Shown piece after piece: positions 57,029-64,000 of a stretch of DNA of 64,000 bases. The first letter of the stretch is position 1; every line of letters begins with the position of its first letter. Position numbers and translations under genes: made by a program. Origin of the DNA: Cupriavidus necator N-1 (lineage in GTDB: Bacteria; Pseudomonadota; Gammaproteobacteria; Burkholderiales; Burkholderiaceae). Below the pieces are notes generated by a model. That model ran no database searches and was not told where the DNA came from. It was given only the letters and a program-made list of their open reading frames with translations. The stretch lies in contig NC_015727.1 in assembly GCF_000219215.1 (NCBI RefSeq), forward strand, positions 930,001 to 994,000, written 5' to 3'.

Positions 57029-57649
57029 TCAATACTCTCCATTGCGCTCGGCAGAATTGATTGCAATTGCCTCGCCAGGCGTAGCGACTTTGGCGGTAAA
57101 GTACTGCGGATGAAGGCGCCGAACGAGATCTCCGCTCAGCTCCCAAGTCATGCACTGGCCAAGATGACGTGGCGCCTCATCCTGCTTGTCGGCCGCCCTC
57201 TCTCCCTTGCGAACCAACTGCGCGTGATAAACCGGGATGGTTTGATAAGCCGCTGTTGCCATACTGAACAATAGCTCGCGCAAGTGCGTGCAACCCATAG
57301 CACCGCCCATGTGAGCCTCGATCTCCCGGCGCCAACCCTTCCCCATCGTGAGGCCGATGAAGCCTTGGAGCGCGGCCTGAGCCCTTTCGCACGTTAGGAC
57401 AGGTCTTGCCGCCATCGTACATGTCATGCCGTGAATCACTAAGTTGCTGTCCAGAGTGGCACATATGCGCATGTCGTGGACCGGTTCACCAGCTTGAATT
57501 GAGTGATCATCGAGTCCCAATGAGTCGTAGCCTCGCACATCGCTGAGTCTCGCCTCAAGGTCCCATAAGTCGTCGTCGCGCATGTAGCCACTGAAGGTCA
57601 CGGTGCGCGTATGCATCAAGATTCTCTCAGCGAACTCAGGGTATTGCAT
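57029..57649 (-). CDS. DUF2889 family protein
   Basis: A protein of 206 residues, beginning near RTVTFSGYMRDDDLWDLEARL and containing HDMRICATLDSNLVI, GLTMGKGWRREIEAHMGG and GCTHLRELL, the conserved pattern of DUF2889. The function is unknown. GGAGCAGATCA precedes the ATG. Regulon site D lies about 130 bp upstream, so it probably belongs to the P450 regulon. It is convergent with the LysR gene, and its first 33 codons are duplicated near 62.0 kb. Confidence 0.85.
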   Translation of the reverse strand: MQYPEFAERILMHTRTVTFSGYMRDDDLWDLEARLSDVRGYDSLGLDDHSIQAGEPVHDMRICATLDSNLVIHGMTCTMAARPVLTCERAQAALQGFIGLTMGKGWRREIEAHMGGAMGCTHLRELLFSMATAAYQTIPVYHAQLVRKGERAADKQDEAPRHLGQCMTWELSGDLVRRLHPQYFTAKVATPGEAIAINSAERNGEY

Positions 57650-57748
57650 TGATCTGCTCCGGGCGCGATTCTACCGTCTGACTCGCTTGGCGGTCAGGTG
57701 ACCTGGCTATTTCGACCACGATGTTGAAACGGGTCGCCAGCGAAGCGC

Positions 57749-57793
57749 AGTTTAGTCCACGACCGGGGTCCCTCGCATCGTCAAAATTGACGA
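57749..57793 (-). promoter_or_regulatory. Regulon site D with -10 box, upstream of DUF2889 gene
   Basis: On the minus strand TCGTCAATTTTGACGA (57793-57778) is followed after 23 nt by TAAACT (57754-57749). Sense orientation matches sites A-C. The rest of the 460-bp gap up to the GFA gene shows no gene. The corresponding part of the duplicate at 62.1 kb has lost the palindrome. Confidence 0.68.
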
Positions 57794-58106
57794 TCTACCG
57801 AAACGTCGTCGCCAAAAGCAGACTTGCCGACCGGTTCTGTTCCTCCACGCGGGAAGGATGTCAGGTCCATCTAGAACTCGCTTATGGGTTCCGCTTGAGC
57901 TGTTGCACGGCCGAGAGGACAGCCTGGAGGGCCGGCCCCTTTAGCAGGCTGTTGAAAGGCACTCCGCCATGAAGGGCGCAGTGCAGCTAAACACGACTCG
58001 ACATGTGAATGGCCGCTTTCGGTTAGGTCGCCGTTGATTACCGCACATCGAACCTGTGCCAGTAGGTGGGCCCCCGCGGCGACCATCGCATCTGTTGCCG
58101 CCCCAG

Positions 58107-58526
58107 TCACCGCCCCTTCGGAAAGCTGGGAATTCCCTCAAAGACCGCCCAAGGTAGCGCGGAGTCGGTCCAGACCTGCGCCTTTGGCACATCAACTATA
58201 GGAACGTCCAGGCTGCCGACTTTCAGCACCAGCTTGCCCCGTAGCATGTCGGCGCGGGATGCAAGCGGCGAGCCGCAACAATCACAGAACATACGCGTAA
58301 CGATGCGGCCGGCGTCGCTGCGGTCGTCATACGCCGCAGGCTCGTCGCCCGTCCACACAAGCTGCGCATCGTCGATCAGCAAGTTCAGGGAGTAGGCGGT
58401 GCCCGAACTGCGGCGGCAGTGGCTGCAGTGGCAGGCAACGACAGTTGACAAGGTACCCACAACGCGATAGCGCCTCCGCCCACAGAGACAACCGCCGTGG
58501 TGTTCAGGTTGAGATGACTGGCTCAA
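58107..58526 (-). CDS. GFA-family zinc protein
   Basis: A protein of 139 residues with zinc-binding cysteines in GGCLCGRRRY, CHCSHCRRSSG and FCDCCGSPLAS, the pattern of glutathione-dependent formaldehyde-activating family proteins. Start TTG at 58526 with AAAGGA close upstream. It follows the SDR gene by 14 bp. Family function is broad (S-hydroxymethyl-glutathione handling or unknown), so no reaction is assigned. Confidence 0.8.
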   Translation of the reverse strand: MSQSSQPEHHGGCLCGRRRYRVVGTLSTVVACHCSHCRRSSGTAYSLNLLIDDAQLVWTGDEPAAYDDRSDAGRIVTRMFCDCCGSPLASRADMLRGKLVLKVGSLDVPIVDVPKAQVWTDSALPWAVFEGIPSFPKGR

Positions 58527-58540
58527 ATTGTCCTTTCACA

Positions 58541-59344
58541 TCAGCACGCCGTATAGGCGCCATCAATCACCATTTCAGCACCGCTGACGTAGGCCGCCGC
58601 ATCGCTGAGAAGAAAGGCGATGGTCGCGGCCACCTCGTCGGCCTGACCGAAACGGCGCATAGGGATGCGGCTGTGCCACTGGGCCAACGCCTGCTCGCGG
58701 GTCATGGGCTGGCCATGCGCATCGCGCGGAGGCTCGTGCGATGCGCCCAAGGCAGTAGCTGTCGGGCCCGGGTGAACGGTATTGACGCGAATTCCCTCGG
58801 AGGCTAGCTCGACCGCCGCCGCCTTGCTCAGCATCAGAATCGCACCCTTACTGGCTGAATAGGCGGCATAACGCGGCCCCGCGATCTGGCCAAAGATTGA
58901 GGAGACGTTGACGATGGCGGCCGTACCACCGTGCGTGCGGATGCGGTTGCGCATAAGCGGCAGCGCGCCTTGCATGCCCATAAACGGACCTTCGACGTTG
59001 ACGCGGTATTGCCTCCACAGATCCTTGATGGAGGACCGTTCAAAAGATCCAGCCAGCATGATACCGGCGTTGTTGACCAGCCCATGAAGCTGTCCACCTT
59101 CCTCGCCAATCTGTTCGAACAGCCGGTTCCAGTCCTGCTGCTCGGTGACGTCGTGGACCACGGTCCTGATGCAGCCAGCCGCGCCAGCGGTTTCGGCCAA
59201 GCCATCGCGGCTAAGGTCGGTGGCGAAAACCGTGGCGCCTTGCGACGCCAGAAGGCGCGCCGTAGCCCGACCGATGCCCGAACCTGCGCCGGTGACGATG
59301 ATGGTCTTGTCTTGATGTGTGCCTGCCACGGTCATATCTCCCAT
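58541..59344 (-). CDS. SDR-family oxidoreductase
   Basis: Classical SDR of 267 residues: [32 protein letters not shown], catalytic Tyr-Lys in YAAYSASKG, then [13 protein letters not shown]. It probably oxidises an alcohol or reduces a ketone with NAD(P). An in-frame ATG 9 nt downstream is an alternative start. It lies between the broken ADH and the GFA gene in the MFS operon. Confidence 0.9.
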   Translation of the reverse strand: MGDMTVAGTHQDKTIIVTGAGSGIGRATARLLASQGATVFATDLSRDGLAETAGAAGCIRTVVHDVTEQQDWNRLFEQIGEEGGQLHGLVNNAGIMLAGSFERSSIKDLWRQYRVNVEGPFMGMQGALPLMRNRIRTHGGTAAIVNVSSIFGQIAGPRYAAYSASKGAILMLSKAAAVELASEGIRVNTVHPGPTATALGASHEPPRDAHGQPMTREQALAQWHSRIPMRRFGQADEVAATIAFLLSDAAAYVSGAEMVIDGAYTAC

Positions 59345-59354
59345 ACATTCACAC

Positions 59355-59595
59355 TCATTGGTCGAACACGACGACCGTGTACACCAGCGAGCCGACAGCT
59401 TCGACGACGCCCGACGCTTCGTGGCCTAGCACCACAGCTAGCGGGTGCGGGTAGGAGCCATCATAGAAATGAAGGTCGGAATGGCACAGACCCACGGCGG
59501 CGGTGCGACTCAGCACCTCCCGCGAACCTGGCTTGGCGATGACGACTTCCTCAATGGGCATCGAGTGCCAGCTGATGCCGTACGGCGACTTTCAT
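59355..59595 (-). pseudogene. Truncated zinc alcohol dehydrogenase
   Basis: GGGAGCACATTGAA and an ATG at 59595 start KVAVRHQLALDAH, followed by a stop. The next frame continues PIEEVVIAKPGSREVL, TAAVGLCHSDLHFY (catalytic cysteine and aspartate-type CHSD) and VVLGHEASGVVEAVGS, the first 70 residues of a class-III-like ADH. It then ends in VYTVVVFDQ. One frameshift and loss of three quarters of the protein. Confidence 0.8.
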
Positions 59596-59728
59596 TTCAA
59601 TGTGCTCCCTATTCATCTTTAAGAACGAATTTCTTGGGTGACGATCGACAGCGCCCGTGGCGCGTGCAGGCAAAGAATGACGGTCGCATCAACTCACGGC
59701 GATCGTTTCCGTTGGAAAGATCCGTCTG

Positions 59729-61060
59729 TCACGCGGCGACTTCCCGTGCCTGGCAGAATGCGGCCACGCGGTTATTGATGAGTGCGAAGGCCACAGCCTG
59801 GAGCAAGCCAAACGTGGCAATCACATAAAAGTTCTGCGCATGCGGCAACTGCAATGAAATCAGCGTACCGATTATGATGGGCGCCGCTATGCCGCCAATG
59901 CGGCCCACACCGGCAGACATGCCGACACCGGTCGAACTCACAGATGCCGGATAGAACTGCCCCACATAGGCATAGGCCAGCCCCTGCCCACCCACCATGG
60001 TGAAGCCGACAATGAAGACCAGCACGGCAATCGCCTCCTGCGGCATAGATTGAGCCAGCAGAGCGGTCGCAAGTGCGCCGAAGACAAGCATCGAGGTGAG
60101 TACGCGCTTAATGCCAAGCCGGTCTGCAACCCAGCCGCTGCAGAAACTGCCCATAGCCGCGCCGCAATTGAGCAGCAGTAGGAACATCAGCGCCGATTTC
60201 AGGCTGTATCCTGCCATTGCCATTAGCTTGGTCAGCCACGAGTTCAGCGCATAGAACATGAACAGACCTGAGAAGAAGCCGATCCATAGCATCAGCGTGC
60301 TAAAGGCTCGCCCCTCCTGAAACAGCCCGCCTACAGGAACCTTAGATTTCTTTTCTGGCATTGGTGCATACACTTCGGCAGAAGCTGCGAGCTGCAGCGA
60401 TGGAACGATGCGGAGGGCGAGTTCGCGCAGGCTCTTCGAATCGTGCCGGCTTTGGAGCACCGCTGCCGACTCGGGCAGATACTTCAGCAGCACGGGGATG
60501 AGCAGTACCGGGAGACCCGCCAGATAGAACACACCTTGCCAGCCCAGACTTTCGAGTAGGAAACGGCCCAGCAGCGCAGCCAGGATGCTGCCCACCGAAT
60601 AGGCGGCGAAAACTCCCGTGGTGATAAACGAGCGCAAACGCTGCGGAGCGAACTCCGTGATGGTGGCCGTCACCGCCGGCAGAACGCCGCCGAGCCCCAA
60701 CCCAGCGACGAAGCGCAGCATGCCGAACGTCCACACGTCGTTCGCCAGGCCACAGGCCATCGTGAAGAAGCTGAAAATGAAAACGCTGATGGCGATGGCT
60801 TTGACACGGCCGATGCGCTCGGCCAGTGTGCCCAGCACCATGGCACCGAGCATCATGCCGCCGAGCGCAGCACTAGCCAGCACCCCTGCCGCGCTCGCCT
60901 CGATTTTCAGATCCACCATCAGAGAAGGCAGCGCGACGCCGATAACTGTTAGGTCGTAGCCGTCAATCAGCAAGATCAGGCCGCACAGGAACACCGCCCA
61001 CCGCTGCAGTGGCCCCATGGGTGCGGAATCGGCAAGCAGCCGGATATCGATTTTTTCCAT
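59729..61060 (-). CDS. MFS transporter, aromatic acid:H+ symporter (AAHS) type
   Basis: A protein of 443 residues with twelve predicted membrane segments. The AAHS signature of the first loop, LIDGYDLTVIGVALPSL, and GMMLGAMVLGTLAERIGR are present, with a second MFS-type loop CSGWVADRLGIKRV. Such transporters (PcaK, BenK, MhpT relatives) import benzoate-like acids. GAGGAGA lies 6 nt before the ATG at 61060; a GTG one codon earlier is an alternative. It heads the MFS-ADH(broken)-SDR-GFA series. Confidence 0.92.
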   Translation of the reverse strand: MEKIDIRLLADSAPMGPLQRWAVFLCGLILLIDGYDLTVIGVALPSLMVDLKIEASAAGVLASAALGGMMLGAMVLGTLAERIGRVKAIAISVFIFSFFTMACGLANDVWTFGMLRFVAGLGLGGVLPAVTATITEFAPQRLRSFITTGVFAAYSVGSILAALLGRFLLESLGWQGVFYLAGLPVLLIPVLLKYLPESAAVLQSRHDSKSLRELALRIVPSLQLAASAEVYAPMPEKKSKVPVGGLFQEGRAFSTLMLWIGFFSGLFMFYALNSWLTKLMAMAGYSLKSALMFLLLLNCGAAMGSFCSGWVADRLGIKRVLTSMLVFGALATALLAQSMPQEAIAVLVFIVGFTMVGGQGLAYAYVGQFYPASVSSTGVGMSAGVGRIGGIAAPIIIGTLISLQLPHAQNFYVIATFGLLQAVAFALINNRVAAFCQAREVAA

Positions 61061-61611
61061 CACGTCTCCTCATAATTTTTTGGAATTTTGTCTTTCATTC
61101 GCGTTCGACGTGCTCGCCCCCTCCTGCCGCACATCGAAGATCCTTATCAAGCGCGCTGCATCCCTAGACGTCACCGCCTTGAATTTGGAGCGCTAAGCGC
61201 TAGAAGGGAGTCAGGCGATATATTCAGCAGGCGGCTTGACGATGGCCGTGGCACCGAAATTTCCGCAATAGCTCACGGCACTGTCGGAAATGGCAGGACG
61301 AACTACCCACGGGCTTCGGCGCAAGGACACCCCGCGTCATCTACCTTTATCCCCACGCTCCGCCTCTTGCAAAGTGCGCCCCTGAATCTTGGCGGCGGCT
61401 AACTGCCCGGCGGATCTGCCCCGGTCGTTCATTAAGAGCCTTTCGGCCCAATTCACTTCGGTGAGCGTATAATTGCGCCCGCCGGTCTGAACGCCGCAAC
61501 CCCCGCAATCTCGTGCGGCACGGCGACCGCCACCTTTACGACATTGCGCTCACTCGTGAGTGCGTGGGTCGGAATTCTGACAAGCTCTCGCCCTTAACCG
61601 GGCAGGCGAAG
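61061..61611. other. Gene-free stretch upstream of the MFS transporter
   Basis: About 550 bp. Short frames on both strands show no recognisable family; one minus-strand fragment reads NVVKVAVAVPHEIAGVAAF but is isolated. The high-coordinate end abuts the duplicated segment. No TCGTCA palindrome is present. Confidence 0.4.
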
Positions 61612-61778
61612 TAGTTGCAGGCATGGTGACAGCAGAAGAGTGGCGCTATCTGCCATGGAATTGTTCCTGATTAAGTAAAAAGACGTTGCGATTGGTGAAG
61701 ATTACCAACCGGGCCTACCCTTCGGAAGAAAAAAGGTGAGAAAATACAGTTCTCAATTCGGAAAAAAAGCAAACATCC

Positions 61779-62006
61779 GTGGACCGTTTGCGTTGCATCG
61801 AAGTCTTCATTGAAGTTGCCCAAGGACGAAGCTTTTCGGCTACAGCACAGCGGCTCGGCATTTCCAAAGGCGATGTCACCAAGCATGTGGCCTGGCTCGA
61901 AGAGACTCTTGGAGCCCAGTTGCTGATGCGCACGACCAAGAGCGTGTCTTTGACCGACGTCTCGCCTCAAGGTCCCCTAAGTCGTCGTCGCGCATGTAGC
62001 CACTGA
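61779..62006 (+). pseudogene. Truncated LysR gene, copy of 55843
   Basis: It has the same start and first 60 codons as the intact LysR at 55843 (QRLGISKGDVTKHVAWL and LLMRTTKSVSLTD), then runs antisense through the DUF2889 start and stops after 75 codons. Only the DNA-binding helix-turn-helix remains, so it might still make a small DNA-binding peptide, but no effector domain is left. Confidence 0.85.
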
Positions 62007-62061
62007 AGGTCACGGTGCGCGTATGCATCAAGGTTCTCTCAGCGGACTCAGGGTAGGACAT
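61958..62061 (-). pseudogene. Truncated DUF2889 gene, copy of 57649
   Basis: From the ATG at 62061 it reads SYPESAERTLMHTRTVTFSG and MRDDDLGDLEARRR, the start of DUF2889, before running into the antisense of the LysR remnant. The two convergent genes were joined head to head of their 5' parts by a deletion that removed both 3' parts. Confidence 0.85.
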
Positions 62062-62273
62062 TGATCTGCTCCGGGCGCGATTCAATCGTCATGACTCGCT
62101 TGGCGACGAAACGTCGTCGCCAAAAAGCAGACTTGCCGACCGGTTCTGTTCCTCCACGCAGGAAGGATGTCAGGTCCTTCGAGGACTCACTTATGGGTCC
62201 GCTTGAGCTGTTGCGCGGCCGAGAGGACAGCCTGGAGGGCCGGCCCCATTAGGACTCGGCCCATTCCCTGCGG

Positions 62274-64000
62274 CTATTGCAGTTCGATCAGCAACTGTCC
62301 AGCCCGCACCAGCGTACCGGGCTGCGCCAGGATGCTCTTGACGGTGCCGCTCGCCTCAGCCACAACACTGGTCTCCATCTTCATCGCCTCGATGGCCGCA
62401 AGGGTGTCACCCTTGGCAACGGCCTGACCCGGTTTGATGCTCACCGAAATGACGCTACCCTGCATAGGCGACGCGACCTGCAACGGGTCCTTGGGATCGG
62501 CCATCCGCTCGGTCTGAGTAGGCTTGCCTTGCTGACGCTTCACTGTGCGCACGGGACGAGGTTGCCCGTTGACGTGGAAGTACAGACGCACGCCACCCTG
62601 CTCGTCGGCCTCAGCCTGTGCGTTGAAACCCACGTATAGCGTCTTGCCCCTCTCCAGTTCCACCGAGATTTCCTGATCGGCTTTCAGGCCATAGAAAAAC
62701 ACGGGTGTCGGCAGAATCGAGACATCATCATACTGCTCCTGGTGGGCACAGAAGTCCTTGAAAACCTTCGGATACATCAGGTAGGACGCAAGATCGTTGT
62801 CGGACAGCGTCCGGCCGACATCCGCTTCTGCCTGCCGGCGAGCGGCCTCCAGGTCCACAGCTGGAATATGTGCGCCAGCCCTGCCTTCAATGGGCGCCGC
62901 TCCGCGCAGCAGCTTCCGCTGCAGCACCTCCGGAAAACCATCGGACGGATAGCCCATCTCACCTCGGAACATAGATATCACTGAGTCCGGCACCGACACT
63001 TCCTTTTCTGGGTCCAGGATATCGGCCGTCGACAGCTTGTTGGCGACCAAGTGTAGCGCCATGTCGCCAACGACTTTGGACGACGGGGTGACCTTGACGA
63101 TATCCCCAAACAGGACATTGACGTCTGCATAAGCTTGCGCAACATCCGGCCACTGTGCCTCCAAGCCGAGCGAGCGCGCCTGTTCCCGCAAGTTGGTGTA
63201 CTGGCCGCCCGGCATCTCATGCCGGTAGACATCCGAGGTGCCCGCGCGCATATCGGCCTCGAAAGGCTCATAATTCCTGCGCACAGATTCCCAGTAGCTG
63301 CAGAACGGCTGCAGGTCCCGATAGCCAACCGCTGGCTTTCGGGCGCTGTGCTCGAGCGCCGCGCAGATTGCCCCAAGACTCGGCTGGGAAGTCATCCCGC
63401 TCATAGAATCCATTGCGCCGTCCACCGCATCGACGCCGGCCTCGACCGCCGCCAGCACTGAGGCGACCGAAGCGCCGCTGGTATCGTGCGTATGAAAGTG
63501 AACCGGCAGCCCGACCTCTTCCTTTAGCGCCTTTACGAGCGCGCTCGAGGCCCCCGGCCGGCATACCCCAGCCATGTCCTTCAGACCCAGGATATGAACG
63601 CCAGCCTTTTCCAGGGATTTGGCCAGCTCAACGTAGTACCCAATGCCATATCTTCCGCGCGAGCGGTCGAATAGATCGCCGGTGTAGCAGATGGTACCTT
63701 CACACAGAGCGCCGGTTTCGAGCACCGCATCAATCGCCACGCGCATGTTCTCGACCCAGTTGAACGAGTCAAACACTCGGAACAGGTCGACGCCGCCGGC
63801 GACGGCTCGTTTGACAAAATACTGAACTACGTTATCAGCGTAATTCGTATAGCCAACTGCGTTGGAGCCGCGCAGCAGCATCTGGAACAGGATATTAGGT
63901 ACGGCTGCTCGCAGCGCCTCGAGCCTTTGCCATGGATCCTCCTTCAGAAACCGCATTGCCACATCAAATGTGGCGCCGCCCCAGCACTCCATTGAGAACA
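62274..64000 (-). CDS. pyc: Pyruvate carboxylase, C-terminal half (5'-partial)
   Basis: At least 575 residues; the frame is open at the right window edge, where FSMECWGGATFDVAMRFL begins. The carboxyltransferase domain has LLRGSNAVGYTNY, RVFDSFNWVENM, HFHTHDTSG and GLKDMAGVCRP. The allosteric region is followed by a biotinyl domain with biotinylation motif EAMKMET and C-terminal QPGTLVRAGQLL. It carboxylates pyruvate to oxaloacetate, an anaplerotic step for growth on compounds that enter as pyruvate or C3 units. The N-terminal biotin carboxylase lies outside the window. Confidence 0.95.
   Translation of the reverse strand, partial: FSMECWGGATFDVAMRFLKEDPWQRLEALRAAVPNILFQMLLRGSNAVGYTNYADNVVQYFVKRAVAGGVDLFRVFDSFNWVENMRVAIDAVLETGALCEGTICYTGDLFDRSRGRYGIGYYVELAKSLEKAGVHILGLKDMAGVCRPGASSALVKALKEEVGLPVHFHTHDTSGASVASVLAAVEAGVDAVDGAMDSMSGMTSQPSLGAICAALEHSARKPAVGYRDLQPFCSYWESVRRNYEPFEADMRAGTSDVYRHEMPGGQYTNLREQARSLGLEAQWPDVAQAYADVNVLFGDIVKVTPSSKVVGDMALHLVANKLSTADILDPEKEVSVPDSVISMFRGEMGYPSDGFPEVLQRKLLRGAAPIEGRAGAHIPAVDLEAARRQAEADVGRTLSDNDLASYLMYPKVFKDFCAHQEQYDDVSILPTPVFFYGLKADQEISVELERGKTLYVGFNAQAEADEQGGVRLYFHVNGQPRPVRTVKRQQGKPTQTERMADPKDPLQVASPMQGSVISVSIKPGQAVAKGDTLAAIEAMKMETSVVAEASGTVKSILAQPGTLVRAGQLLIELQ

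Larger units (their letters stand above)
61612..62252 (+). repeat. Internally deleted duplicate of 55672-57944
   Basis: This segment repeats three stretches of the LysR/DUF2889 region in order and orientation: the end of the SnoaL-like gene start, the divergent promoter and the LysR 5' end (copy 61612-61957 of 55672-56023); the DUF2889 5' end (copy from about 61958 of 57547-57692); and the region next to it (copy to 62252 of 57798-57944). Two internal parts are missing, including the palindrome of site D. Scattered single-base differences show that the copies have diverged. Confidence 0.9.

Noticed and set aside
32709..57793. TCGTCA palindromes as rho-independent terminators
   Set aside because: They have a 4-nt loop but no following U-run, and all four lie upstream of genes in one orientation, not at gene ends.
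32709..57793. TCGTCA palindromes as solo insertion-sequence ends
   Set aside because: No transposase or matching flanks were seen, and the conserved distance to a -10-like box favours a promoter role; a genome search would settle it.
57941..57975. Possible insertion-sequence end (TTAGCAGGCTGTTGAAAG)
   Set aside because: It resembles ends of some common insertion sequences, but there is no transposase fragment or target duplication nearby.
61088..61402. Plus-strand frame upstream of the MFS gene
   Set aside because: Arg/Pro-rich translation, no ribosome-binding site, no motif.

Overview
The window looks like accessory DNA of a Burkholderiaceae beta-proteobacterium, most likely Cupriavidus/Ralstonia-like. 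The reasons are GC-rich coding, two Gram-negative trimeric porins of the beta-proteobacterial type, three orphan Bug-type periplasmic receptors, and many CoA-dependent catabolic genes each next to its own LysR, TetR or LuxR regulator. I see no rRNA, tRNA, CRISPR array, intact insertion sequence or phage gene.

Layout. (1) 1-1.0 kb: two uncharacterised ORFs, one cut by the window edge. (2) 1.0-12.75 kb: a porin and a minus-strand operon resembling the acyclic-terpene (atu) pathway: acyl-CoA synthetase, dienoyl-CoA-reductase-like SDR, carboxyltransferase, separate biotin carrier, biotin carboxylase, AtuA-family protein and enoyl-CoA hydratase. A TetR gene is divergent, with a 16-bp palindrome between. 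(3) 12.97-18.7 kb: bioA-bioF-bioD-bioB overlapping a cytochrome P450 gene by 4 bp, suggesting a BioI-like pimelate supply. (4) 18.9-31.1 kb: GST, FadH-like dienoyl-CoA reductase, alpha/beta hydrolase, a Bug-quinone oxidoreductase-CaiB operon with LysR, and a LysR/RraA-Bug-RraA locus. (5) 31.1-32.9 kb: decayed DNA with a broken VOC gene. (6) 32.7-50.2 kb: ADH-ALDH (plus strand) facing a minus-strand series LuxR(MalT-like), broken ECH and thiolase, fused double acyl-CoA dehydrogenase, hydrolase, thiolase, FadB-like protein, P450, P450/phthalate-type reductase and Bug receptor. (7) 50.6-56.8 kb: porin, FMN hydroxyacid oxidase, FAH hydrolase, TauD-type dioxygenase, SnoaL-like protein and divergent LysR. 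(8) 57-64 kb: DUF2889 protein, GFA protein, SDR, broken ADH, aromatic-acid MFS transporter, a deleted duplicate of the LysR/DUF2889 region, and the 3' half of pyruvate carboxylase.

The most interesting signal is a 16-bp palindrome, TCGTCA-N-TTTTGACGA, present four times. Each copy lies 130-340 bp upstream of a transcription unit (ADH-ALDH; thiolase-fadB-P450-reductase-Bug; ECH-thiolase-ACAD-hydrolase; DUF2889) and in the same orientation relative to it. In three of the four a TA(G/A)ACT box follows 22-23 bp later, which puts the palindrome near -42. This defines a candidate regulon for a P450-initiated pathway: hydroxylation, alcohol and aldehyde oxidation, CoA-dependent beta-oxidation. The LuxR-type ATPase regulator encoded beside one copy is the obvious candidate activator. 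The substrate cannot be read from sequence.

All functional calls come from recognisable motifs and family resemblance read by eye; no database search was run.
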